A stretch of 17,933 bases of DNA from Hyphomicrobiales bacterium (GTDB lineage Bacteria; Pseudomonadota; Alphaproteobacteria; Rhizobiales; Beijerinckiaceae). The position numbers and the translations under genes are program-made. The stretch covers positions 1 through 17,933 of the forward strand of contig OMIJ01000226.1 of assembly GCA_900299065.1 (NCBI GenBank), given 5' to 3'. Below, piece after piece: positions 6,441-13,531 of this stretch. How positions within the stretch are numbered: position 1 is the stretch's first letter; each line of letters begins with the position of its first letter. The notes beneath the pieces are model-generated. The model was not told where the DNA came from and searched no databases. It saw only the letters and a list, made by a program, of their open reading frames with translations.

Positions 6441-8840
6441 ATGCGCCCCCGCCTCTCTCTTCTTGGTCTGTTCATCCTCTCGATTGTTCTGAGCTTGGGC
6501 CAGTTTGCTGTCTGGCCTGCAAGGCTGGCGCTGGCGCAGGAACAGACCTCTTCCGCTCAGCCGCAAGGACAGCGCCTTGATGCGGCGATCGCTGAGCTTG
6601 ATCAGATTGCGCAGACTCTCAAGCGCACATCCTTGAGTGATGCCATGCTGCGTGAATTGCGCGGCCGGCTGGATCCGCTTAATCAGGTCAGCCAATCGAT
6701 TGTTGAAGATCTGGCACCACGTTTGGCTTCGGCAAAATCCAGGCTTGAGCAATTAGGCGCCAAGCCGGCGGCAGGGGCTCCGGCTGAAGCTCCTGAAGTT
6801 ACCATTGAGCGCGAGGATCAGCAAAAGCTATTTAATGAGATAGACGGACGCTTGAAGCGCGCGCGTCTTCTGGCTGTTGATATCGAAGATACTCAAAACC
6901 GTATCAACTCACGACGACGCGATTTATTTCGACATGCCTTGTTTGCGCAATCCTTCAGCATACTCAATCCCTATTTATGGATGTCGGCATTATCGGAATT
7001 GCCGCGCGAATTTGTTGCGTCAAAGACGATATTAGCGGATTGGCTCTCGCTTTCGCTTGCACAATTGGAGGGCTGGAGATGGGCTTTATTTCTGGCCGGG
7101 CTTATTGCTATTGCGTCGGGCAGTTTTGGAATGAGTCTTGTGGCGCGCCGCGTTTTATCGCGCGAGGATAGCGAGGCCAAGCCTTCGCTTTTGCTACGCG
7201 CTTTTAGTGCGTTTTGGGTTGCGCTGGTTATTGCTACTGTGCCGATTGCAGCGGTGCAATTATTGCTGGCATTGCTCTCCACCTTCAGTATTTCAAATGC
7301 GCGCTTATTGCCGCTGCTCTCAGCGCTCGCATCGGGCGTGGCACTGGTGGCTACAAGCATTGGTCTGGTCCGTGGCGTTGTGGCGCCTGGCAGGCACAAT
7401 TGGCGTGTGTTGGATATTGGTGATCGCGTCGCGGGGCGGGTCGAATGGATTGTTGTAACAGTTGCTTTGATTGTCGCTATTACGCGTATCATTGATGCTT
7501 TTGATGATGTGATTTCGGCCTCGGTTCCTGTTTCGGTTCTCATTCGTGGTTTGTCAGGTGTGATTGTTGCCGCTGTAATGAGCACTGGTCTCTATGGATT
7601 ATTAGGGACGGACAATAAGATTGATGAGGAATGTTTGGGCCCGATTGTCACGCCGCCCAAACGCGATTGGTATGGGTTGATCCGAATTGCCGCCTGGATT
7701 TGTATTCTTCTCATTCTGACTGCTGTCGCGATCGGCTATGTCGCCTTTGCTGCCTTTTTGATTGATCAAATGGTCTGGACGGTCTTTGTCGGCACTTTGG
7801 CTTTTCTCATTCATATTATTGCCAATGATGGGATTGAAATTGCGCTTCAACCGCATGCGCCAGTGGGACGCGGATTGATTTCTTCACTGGGTCTTCGCCG
7901 CGAGGCGCTCGATCAGATTTCGGTCTTGCTGACGGGCCTTGCCAATCTGGCATTGTTCTTGGGGGTGCTCATTCTCTGCCTCGCCCCTTGGGGCGTTGAA
8001 TCGGATGATATGCTGGGCGCATTGAAGGCCGCTTTCTTTGGCTTTCAGCTCGGTGATGTGACAATTTCTTTGTCCAATATTGCGCTGGCGCTGATCATGT
8101 TTGCCGGTGCGATTGGTGCCACGCGCGTGTTGCAGCGCTGGCTGGAGGTGAAATTTCTACCGCGCACGCAGCTTGATATTGGCCTGCGCAATTCGATCCG
8201 CACCAGCATTGGCTATCTGGGCTTTATGATTGCGACCTCTTTGGCGCTGGCTAATCTGGGGCTGAGTTTCGAGCGCATTGCCATTGTAGCTGGCGCCTTG
8301 TCGGTTGGTATCGGCTTTGGCTTGCAGTCCATTGTCAATAATTTCGTCTCAGGTCTCATCTTGTTGTGGGAGCGTGCGATAAGAGTTGGCGATCTCGTTT
8401 TTGTTGGCGATGAGCAAGGCCATGTGCGGCGCATTAATGTGCGCTCGACCGAGATTGAGACGGCCGATCGCGCCATGATGATTGTGCCTAATTCCAACCT
8501 CGTCTCGGGTGTTGTAAAAAATTGGGTGCGCGGTGATCGTATTGGCCGGGTTAAAATAGCCTTGTCTTTGGCGCCGCAGAGTGATCCTGAAGAGGTACGC
8601 GCCATGTTGCAGGCCTGTGCCAAGGCGCATGGATCAGTGCTGCAAATGCCTGCGCCCATTGTGATGTTCACCGGCATTAGCGAAGCCAATCTCAAATTTG
8701 AATTTGTCTGCTTTGTTGCAGATGTCGAGACAGCGGGGCGGATTAAGAGCGATCTTCACTTCGCCATTCATAAAGCCATGGCGTCACTTGGAATTAAGGC
8801 CAAGGATGATCCGCCAGAGCCTGCGCCGCAGCGTAAATAA
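6441..8840 (+). CDS. DUF3772 domain-containing mechanosensitive ion channel (MscS family)
   Basis: This is a large inner-membrane channel of the MscK/KefA-like kind, expected to open under membrane tension and release solutes on osmotic downshift. From the ATG at 6441 it has 799 residues. That start has AGGA six bases upstream and gives a normal signal sequence (MRPRLSLLG, cleavage near ARLALA). An ATG at 6417 would add eight residues but has a poorer site. The periplasmic part resembles DUF3772, with coiled heptads (LDAAIAELDQIAQTL, later NRINSRRRDLF). About ten hydrophobic segments follow. The MscS core has the pore helix AGALSVGIGFGLQSIVNNFV, then LWERAIRVGDLV and the beta domain with NVRSTEIETADRAMMIVPNS. 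It starts 61 bases after epmB and may be read from the same transcript, though no functional link is evident. Confidence 0.92.
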   Translation: MRPRLSLLGLFILSIVLSLGQFAVWPARLALAQEQTSSAQPQGQRLDAAIAELDQIAQTLKRTSLSDAMLRELRGRLDPLNQVSQSIVEDLAPRLASAKSRLEQLGAKPAAGAPAEAPEVTIEREDQQKLFNEIDGRLKRARLLAVDIEDTQNRINSRRRDLFRHALFAQSFSILNPYLWMSALSELPREFVASKTILADWLSLSLAQLEGWRWALFLAGLIAIASGSFGMSLVARRVLSREDSEAKPSLLLRAFSAFWVALVIATVPIAAVQLLLALLSTFSISNARLLPLLSALASGVALVATSIGLVRGVVAPGRHNWRVLDIGDRVAGRVEWIVVTVALIVAITRIIDAFDDVISASVPVSVLIRGLSGVIVAAVMSTGLYGLLGTDNKIDEECLGPIVTPPKRDWYGLIRIAAWICILLILTAVAIGYVAFAAFLIDQMVWTVFVGTLAFLIHIIANDGIEIALQPHAPVGRGLISSLGLRREALDQISVLLTGLANLALFLGVLILCLAPWGVESDDMLGALKAAFFGFQLGDVTISLSNIALALIMFAGAIGATRVLQRWLEVKFLPRTQLDIGLRNSIRTSIGYLGFMIATSLALANLGLSFERIAIVAGALSVGIGFGLQSIVNNFVSGLILLWERAIRVGDLVFVGDEQGHVRRINVRSTEIETADRAMMIVPNSNLVSGVVKNWVRGDRIGRVKIALSLAPQSDPEEVRAMLQACAKAHGSVLQMPAPIVMFTGISEANLKFEFVCFVADVETAGRIKSDLHFAIHKAMASLGIKAKDDPPEPAPQRK

Positions 8841-8899
8841 CCGAACGTTCGCAAATCCTCTCAAGCTCGAATCTGCTTGCAAATCTGATCGGATGACTG

Positions 8900-9415
8900 A
8901 TGGCCTCCAAACTGCCCTGTGTTTTTCTTGTGTCCTTGTTTGGCTTGTCGCTGGCGGGATGCGCGGGTGCACCCTCGCAGCAAATGCAATCTGCTGCTCA
9001 GCCCAGTTTCTACCAGCCGCTTGATCAGTCCCAGGCGCGCATTGATCCTATTGCCGCGCGCGATCTGATTTCGATTTATCGCACAGGCAAGGGCCTATCT
9101 GTCTTGAGCCTTGATCCAGAGCTGCAAAACATTGCTGAAGCACAAGTGCAAGCCATGGCGCGCTCTGGAAAGCCCGACTCACAGGGTAGCAATCTGGCGC
9201 AGCGTTTAAAGGGGGCCAAGCTCACGCGCCCGCATCAGGCAGAAAATGTTTCAGCCGGTTATCATACTTTGGCGGAGGCTTTTTCAGGCTGGCGGCAATC
9301 GCCGCCGCATAATGCAAATATGCTCAATCCAGCCATGCGGCGCATGGGTATAGCCACAGCCTATGTGCCGGGCTCGAAATATCATGTGTTCTGGGCTTTG
9401 GTGTTAACGGATTAA
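8900..9415 (+). CDS. CAP-domain (SCP/PR-1 family) lipoprotein
   Basis: The 171-residue protein has a lipoprotein signal peptide ending in the lipobox LAGC, so the mature protein should begin at a lipidated Cys21. The rest is a CAP domain (about 50-170): LSLDPELQNIAEAQVQAMA, the signature AENVSAGY (114-121), W131 and SPPHNANML (134-142) followed by NPAMRRMGIA. E115 and H137 correspond to the conserved cavity residues of CAP proteins. The bacterial CAP fold is common in envelope proteins, but its biochemical role is mostly unclear. The gene lies 59 bases after the MscS-type channel. Its Shine-Dalgarno is weak (GGATGACTG before the ATG). Its stop codon overlaps that of the opposing gene at 9412-9415. 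Confidence 0.88.
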   Translation: MASKLPCVFLVSLFGLSLAGCAGAPSQQMQSAAQPSFYQPLDQSQARIDPIAARDLISIYRTGKGLSVLSLDPELQNIAEAQVQAMARSGKPDSQGSNLAQRLKGAKLTRPHQAENVSAGYHTLAEAFSGWRQSPPHNANMLNPAMRRMGIATAYVPGSKYHVFWALVLTD

Positions 9416-10140
9416 GCAATGGTCTGCGAGAGCCAGCGATCTATAAATTTATGGCTCCACCCATCAAAGGCGCGATCATATTGATGCCAAAAGGCGCGTT
9501 GCACATGGGCGGGCTGTGCACCGGGCTCACACAGGCGATGATCAGCGCGCACGGACCAGCGGCAGATCATGGCATAAGTCACATCGGGGTGGAATTGAAT
9601 GCCATAGGCATTGGGGCCATAGCGCATAGCCTGAACGGGAAAATGTTCTCCCTCGGCGAGAAGCACAGCTCCGGGGGCGAGCTCAAAGCCTTCCGAATGC
9701 CATTGATAGACATGGCAGGGAAAAGTTGCATCGCAGAGCTTCTCACCCTGTTCGGTTGCCTTAATGGGATAATAGCCGATCTCTACCCTTTGCTCTGGAT
9801 GGCGGTAGACACGGGCGCCCAATTGGCGCGCCATCATTTGTGCGCCAAGGCAAATGCCCAGATAGGGCTTATTGGCTTTTAGCGGCGTGGCGATCCAGTC
9901 AATCTCTTGTTTGACGAAATCATCCTCATCATTGGCGCTCATCGGGCCGCCAAAGATCACAGCGGCCACATGATCATCCATTGTTTTTGGAAGAGGGCAG
10001 CCAAAGCGCGGGCGACGAATATCAAGCTGATAGCCCATGGACTGCAAGATCCTGCCGACGCGACCCGGGGTTGAATGCTCCTGGTGCAGAACCACGAGAA
10101 TTTTGGGCTTGTCAGCAGAAGCAGAATCTAAAGCGAACAT
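9412..10140 (-). CDS. class I glutamine amidotransferase-like protein
   Basis: The 242-residue protein has a single class I amidotransferase domain, as in stand-alone GMP-synthase-like glutamine amidotransferases. Such domains hydrolyse glutamine and pass ammonia to a partner; some members act instead on gamma-glutamyl compounds. Visible are the oxyanion region FGGPMSANDED (63-73), the nucleophile elbow GICLGAQ with Cys97, a substrate-side QWHSEGF (146-152), and the catalytic His184 in YGIQFHPDVT. The residue two after the histidine is Asp186 where the catalytic Glu is usual (HPE), a conservative change. There is no synthetase domain and no obvious partner nearby, so the acceptor is unknown. 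It runs co-directionally after the SDR gene with a 121-base gap. Confidence 0.88.
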   Translation of the reverse strand: MFALDSASADKPKILVVLHQEHSTPGRVGRILQSMGYQLDIRRPRFGCPLPKTMDDHVAAVIFGGPMSANDEDDFVKQEIDWIATPLKANKPYLGICLGAQMMARQLGARVYRHPEQRVEIGYYPIKATEQGEKLCDATFPCHVYQWHSEGFELAPGAVLLAEGEHFPVQAMRYGPNAYGIQFHPDVTYAMICRWSVRADHRLCEPGAQPAHVQRAFWHQYDRAFDGWSHKFIDRWLSQTIA

Positions 10141-10231
10141 GGCAATAATCGATCAGGCCTTGCGTCATTTTTCAAGCTGTAATCTTGCCGCACAAGCCTT
10201 GCCAAGGTCTTTCCATCAGGAATTTTCTTAT

Positions 10232-10259
10232 AGGCATCGGCCTTCAGGGCGCCGTGCCT
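10232..10259 (-). terminator. imperfect stem-loop after the SDR gene
   Basis: AGGCA (10232-10236) pairs with TGCCT (10255-10259), and CGGC (10238-10241) pairs with GCCG (10251-10254), with one bulged base. It lies directly after the SDR stop on the - strand. There is no T run, only ATAAGAAAATT, so termination is uncertain. Confidence 0.3.
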
Positions 10260-10261
10260 GG

Positions 10262-11059
10262 TTAATTCTGTCTTTTATCCTGCAGCCAGGCGATGATTGG
10301 CATGCTCCAGTGGCGCGGAATGACATGCGACAGGAGTACGGCAGCTTTATTCGAGAGGCCCGGAATCACTAATCTTTTCCTTCTCATGAGGCCCTGATAG
10401 CCGGCTTCGGCGACTTGGCTTGCGGCCATTGGGCGCATGAGCTTGAACAAGGGCCCGTCAATTCCAGCCCTTTGGGCAAAGCCAGTCTGGGTTGGGCCGG
10501 GGCATAGGGTGGTGACGCTGACCTGATGGCTGGCGAGTTCATAATGCAAGGCATCGCTTAATGAGCGTACATAGGCTTTGCTGGCATAATAGACCGCCAT
10601 GCTGGGGCCAGAGAAAAATGCTGCCGTTGAAGCCACATTGAGAATACCGCCCTGATTGGCGATGATTTGGGGCAAGAAGCCGAGTGTAAGCTCGGTCAAA
10701 GCGCGTATGTTGAGATCAATCATGCCGATCTGATCAGGCATAAGCGCCTGATGCATGCGCCCGGCCTGACCATAGCCAGCATTATTGACAAGAATAGCGC
10801 AGCTCTCCCCTGTCTGCTGCAAGGCCTGCAAAATGTCCTGAGCGGCATTAGGCTCATTCAGATCGAGAGCCAGAATCAGGGGACGCTCGCGTCGGCTTTG
10901 TGCAATTTCATCGGCCAGAGCCTCCAGCCTTTGCTGGTCGCGGCCCGTCAGAAACAGACGATGGCCATAGCGTGCAAAAATGCGGGCAAGTTCAGCGCCA
11001 ATGCCATTGGATGCGCCGGTGATAACAGTCAGGCCTTGTGTGTGATCGGGAGTGCTCAT
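10262..11059 (-). CDS. short-chain dehydrogenase/reductase (SDR) family oxidoreductase
   Basis: This is a classical SDR of 265 residues with a Rossmann fold: the cofactor motif TGASNGIG (14-21), NNAG (92-95), N117 in DLNIRA, catalytic S144 in NVASTAAFF, and the YxxxK pair Y157/K161. CPGPTQTGF (186-194) is typical after the active site. TGRD after the second strand, with Arg40, favours NADP(H). The C-terminal tail (HVIPRHWSMPIIAWLQDK) resembles the DltE/YdfG-like SDRs that act on lipids or unknown carbonyls, but the substrate cannot be deduced. The ATG at 11059 has only a weak GAGAA upstream. It is divergent from the hydratase gene across a 191-base gap. Confidence 0.92.
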   Translation of the reverse strand: MSTPDHTQGLTVITGASNGIGAELARIFARYGHRLFLTGRDQQRLEALADEIAQSRRERPLILALDLNEPNAAQDILQALQQTGESCAILVNNAGYGQAGRMHQALMPDQIGMIDLNIRALTELTLGFLPQIIANQGGILNVASTAAFFSGPSMAVYYASKAYVRSLSDALHYELASHQVSVTTLCPGPTQTGFAQRAGIDGPLFKLMRPMAASQVAEAGYQGLMRRKRLVIPGLSNKAAVLLSHVIPRHWSMPIIAWLQDKRQN

Positions 11060-11250
11060 TCGTTCTCAATGGGTGAGATGTGACATCAACTCATGAGGGA
11101 ACGCAGCCTGCAGAGCATGATAGACTCATGTGCGAATCAGTTGATTTGTATAAGCAAGCCAGAGTCAGACTCATATTTTGCTATCTGCTTGTCAAATATT
11201 CAGGGATCTGTCGCAAGGGTTCCTCTCCCATCTCTCGAGGCTAGATATCT
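11060..11250. promoter_or_regulatory. divergent control region with small repeats
   Basis: The gap separates the SDR (-) and hydratase (+) genes. It contains a direct repeat AGACTCAT (11122-11129 and 11167-11174), an inverted repeat AATCA-GT-TGATT (11135-11146) and another, GAGTC-A-GACTC (11162-11172). CATGATAGA at 11116-11124 also occurs in the palindrome upstream of the racemase-like gene. GAGG at 11237-11240 is the hydratase ribosome site, ten bases before the ATG. Promoter hexamers are not assignable. Confidence 0.45.
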
Positions 11251-12003
11251 ATGACGCATGCTCTGTCTTCAGTCCTGATCGAAGCCTACCAGTCCGGGGT
11301 CAATCCGCATTGGTCGGCCCATCTGGCACCGCAGACATTGGATGAGTCTTTCAAAATACAGGGCGAAGTGGCGCGGGGTTTGCGGGCTGAGGTTGCAGGC
11401 TGGAAATGCGGCTTTCAGGACAATACAGATGTTGCTTTTGGCGCACCCATATTTTCCGTCAATCAGCGTATCTCTGGCGGGCATTGGCATTTGCCTTCGG
11501 GTGCGGGCGTCAAAGTTGAAGTGGAAATTGCGCTGCGCCTTGGTCAGGATTTACCACCCCGTCCGCATCAGCCCTATAGACGCGAAGAGATTCTCGCAGC
11601 CTGCGCCAGTGTTTTCACCGGCATTGAATTGGTCGCAAGCCGCTTTGCTGATGTGGCCAATGTGCCTTTCCTTGCGCGTGTCGCTGATAATTTCAATCAG
11701 GCGGGTTATGTGGTGAGTGAAGGTAAGATGGATTTTGCCGCACTTAATCTCGCGACATTGCGCTCACGCCTTTGGCTCAATGGCACGCTTGCACATGATG
11801 CTGTAGGGGGGCATCAAATGGGCGATCCACTCATTCCCGTGATCGCCTTTGCCACAAAGCAGGGCGATGATCTCAAAGGGCTTACGTCGGGACAATTCAT
11901 TACGACAGGCACACTCAATGTGCCGCCTCTCGTCTCAGGGCGCAATGAAGTGGTTGCCGAGATTGAGGGCCTTGGCGAATGTCGTTTGATGATTGATGCG
12001 TGA
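11251..12003 (+). CDS. 2-keto-4-pentenoate hydratase / fumarylacetoacetate hydrolase family protein
   Basis: The 250-residue protein follows the MhpD-type pattern: an N-terminal helical segment, GWKCGF (50-55, family GyKvG), GAPIF (64-68), the metal-site glutamates in VEVEIALRLG (89-98), GIELVASR (124-131), ADNFNQAGYVVSEG (145-158), and the late motif LTSGQFITTGTLN (211-223). Family members add water to 2-hydroxypenta-2,4-dienoates in aromatic meta-cleavage pathways, or act as related decarboxylases or FAH-like hydrolases, with Mg2+ or Mn2+. No ring-cleavage dioxygenase or aldolase lies nearby, so the actual substrate is open. It ends eight bases from the stop of the opposing racemase-like gene. 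Confidence 0.87.
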   Translation: MTHALSSVLIEAYQSGVNPHWSAHLAPQTLDESFKIQGEVARGLRAEVAGWKCGFQDNTDVAFGAPIFSVNQRISGGHWHLPSGAGVKVEVEIALRLGQDLPPRPHQPYRREEILAACASVFTGIELVASRFADVANVPFLARVADNFNQAGYVVSEGKMDFAALNLATLRSRLWLNGTLAHDAVGGHQMGDPLIPVIAFATKQGDDLKGLTSGQFITTGTLNVPPLVSGRNEVVAEIEGLGECRLMIDA

Positions 12004-12011
12004 GACGCTGA

Positions 12012-12740
12012 TTATTGTTTTGGAAAGAGCGGCGAGCGTGGCCAATGTTTGCGGCTGTGGCGCAAATTAAGACCCACAAGCAAAGCTGCAAGACGAATGG
12101 GCGCGCCTATGCCTTCAACCACTGGCACGCCGAGTTGATCTGAAAGCCAATCTGGATTGACATGCACGGGGCATTGCGTAATGCCCATGGGCAGGATCAC
12201 ATCTGCATCATATTCATCGACCAATTCGCGCGCATGCGCGACGAAGTTTTGTAAAAACTGGTCGCGATTGCCGATAATGTCAGGCAAATGAAAACCACTT
12301 TTCTTCCAGCCGACAATTTTACTCGTCATGTCATATTGTTTGACGATACGCCGACACAATACCAGCGATGTTTCGGAATAGACGAGAACACCAAAACGAT
12401 TGCCCAAAAAGCTGGCGATATGCAACATGGCTTCGGCAGGCCCGATGATGGGAATATCGACAACCGAGCGTGCTGCATCAACTGCGAGATCTAGCGTACC
12501 CAGGGGCACTGCGGCATGATAGCCCTCGGCCTCAGCCTGGCGAAAGCCATCAATGAAAGCGGGGACGACCAATTGCAATTCAGCAGGCGAATTGCCGCGG
12601 TTATAGGCTGTGGTGTTCACCGATATGATGCCAACTTCAATCTCATTATTGGCATAAGAGAGTGCGACTTTTTCACGCCGCAGGCGCTCTTCGGCAGGAT
12701 AATCGCCGATTAGAAAAGCGACACGGATTTTGCCCTGCAT
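12012..12740 (-). CDS. Asp/Glu racemase superfamily protein with atypical active site
   Basis: The ATG at 12740 (242 residues) is preferred because GAGGGAG (12743-12749 on the - strand) precedes it. A GTG at 12770 would add ten residues without a ribosome site. The two-lobed Asp/Glu/hydantoin racemase fold is suggested by VAFLIGDYP, the stretch GTLDLAVDAAR..VDIPIIGPAEAM (81-105), LGNRFGVLVYS, ADVILPMG and LGVPVVEGIGAPIRLAALL (203-221). The family uses two catalytic cysteines. At the first expected site the protein reads AAVPLGTL (P79), and at the second VILPMGIT (M185), so both seem absent. Only C129 and C190 remain. It may be a lyase, isomerase or non-catalytic relative rather than a racemase. 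A perfect palindrome lies upstream (12797-12810). Confidence 0.8.
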   Translation of the reverse strand: MQGKIRVAFLIGDYPAEERLRREKVALSYANNEIEVGIISVNTTAYNRGNSPAELQLVVPAFIDGFRQAEAEGYHAAVPLGTLDLAVDAARSVVDIPIIGPAEAMLHIASFLGNRFGVLVYSETSLVLCRRIVKQYDMTSKIVGWKKSGFHLPDIIGNRDQFLQNFVAHARELVDEYDADVILPMGITQCPVHVNPDWLSDQLGVPVVEGIGAPIRLAALLVGLNLRHSRKHWPRSPLFPKQ

Positions 12741-12771
12741 AGCTCCCTCATATGTTTTGGTCTGTTGCACG

Positions 12772-12788
12772 CAGTCTAGCAGAGACTG
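12772..12788. repeat. inverted repeat CAGTCT...AGACTG
   Basis: CAGTCT (12772-12777) and AGACTG (12783-12788) are reverse complements with a five-base spacer. They lie between the racemase-like start and the larger palindrome. This could be an operator half or a leader hairpin; it is too short to be sure. Confidence 0.35.
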
Positions 12789-12796
12789 TTCGAAGG

Positions 12797-12810
12797 TCTA
12801 TCATGATAGA
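12797..12810. promoter_or_regulatory. 14-bp perfect palindrome, operator candidate
   Basis: TCTATCATGATAGA equals its own reverse complement over all 14 bases. It sits 57 bases upstream of the racemase-like start, where a dimeric repressor or activator (for example of the GntR or LysR type) would bind. Nine of its bases recur upstream of the hydratase gene. No regulator gene is in the window. Confidence 0.5.
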
Positions 12811-12843
12811 GCTGTGATAAAGGCATAAAGGCCCGGCATGCAA

Positions 12844-12866
12844 AAGCCCGGCACTAGGCCGGGCTT
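12844..12866 (-). terminator. intrinsic terminator after the cupin gene
   Basis: AAGCCCGGC (12844-12852) and GCCGGGCTT (12858-12866) form a nine-pair stem with a five-base loop. On the - strand it lies 34 bases after the cupin stop and ends in CTTTTG, a short T run. It separates the cupin transcript from the racemase-like gene. Confidence 0.75.
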
Positions 12867-12900
12867 GATGTCTTGCTTTGATCTGTGATGGATCTTGCGA

Positions 12901-13485
12901 TTACAGATCCGCCGGGGGGCGATAGGCTGCCTGTTTGGGCGTTGCCTCTTTGGTGGGCCATTCCGAGACTTTCTGAAACAGCATGTGCATGAACAAGAAG
13001 AGCGGCTTGGCCTTCATCACCAGAGTGATGCATTCATCATCCTGATCATCGGAGAAATGTTGATGCACGCATGCGTTCTCGACGATCAAGGCATCGCCAG
13101 CTTCCCAATCGAGGCGACGGCCATCATGCACATCATGCCCTTTGCCCTTGAGCACGAAGAAGACGGCGCTATTCATATGGCCGTGTTTTTGGCCAAAACC
13201 ACCGGGCGCGAAAACTTCGACATGGGTCTCGATCGATTGCGCGACTTTGACGGCCTGGGGATTGATGATCTTCTTGCCATAAAAGCCGGGGCCGCCTTTC
13301 CACTTATGATCCTTGGTGGAATAGACGCGCGGCTGGGTGAATAATTCGCGAACCAGCTCGCCATAAGTGCCTTCCAATGCGCGAACGAAGACGCGCTTTT
13401 TGGTCCAGCGCTCCCAGACGACTTCTTCCTGATGATCGACGCCGCTGTTGTGACCAACACCTGCGTCCATGCTGCCATCTGCCAT
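12901..13485 (-). CDS. cupin domain-containing protein
   Basis: The 194-residue protein starts at an ATG (13485) with a strong AGGAGA at 13491-13496 on the - strand. The frame continues back to 13626, but that would overlap the upstream gene and has no ribosome site. One beta-barrel cupin domain covers about 85-165. Motif 1 reads GGFGQKHGHMNSAVFFVLKG with H101 and H103, but Ala107 occupies the usual glutamate position. Motif 2 reads AGDALIVENACVHQHFSDD with H141 and H143. The histidines suggest a metal site, the missing Glu an altered ligand set. Family members include dioxygenases, isomerases and storage proteins; the function cannot be fixed. It follows the binding-protein gene by 46 bases and is probably in its operon. 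Confidence 0.85.
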   Translation of the reverse strand: MADGSMDAGVGHNSGVDHQEEVVWERWTKKRVFVRALEGTYGELVRELFTQPRVYSTKDHKWKGGPGFYGKKIINPQAVKVAQSIETHVEVFAPGGFGQKHGHMNSAVFFVLKGKGHDVHDGRRLDWEAGDALIVENACVHQHFSDDQDDECITLVMKAKPLFLFMHMLFQKVSEWPTKEATPKQAAYRPPADL

Positions 13486-13531
13486 TTTGATCTCCTGATC
13501 GGATAATCTTGCAGCCTCGCCCCCGGAATGG

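Noticed and set aside
6971..7585. 204-codon open frame on the - strand
   Set aside because: It mirrors the transmembrane region of the MscS-type gene and is rich in Thr/Ala/Ser typical of antisense frames.
8842..8851. Palindrome CGAACGTTCG after the channel gene
   Set aside because: Ten bases, no T run and no loop; likely chance.
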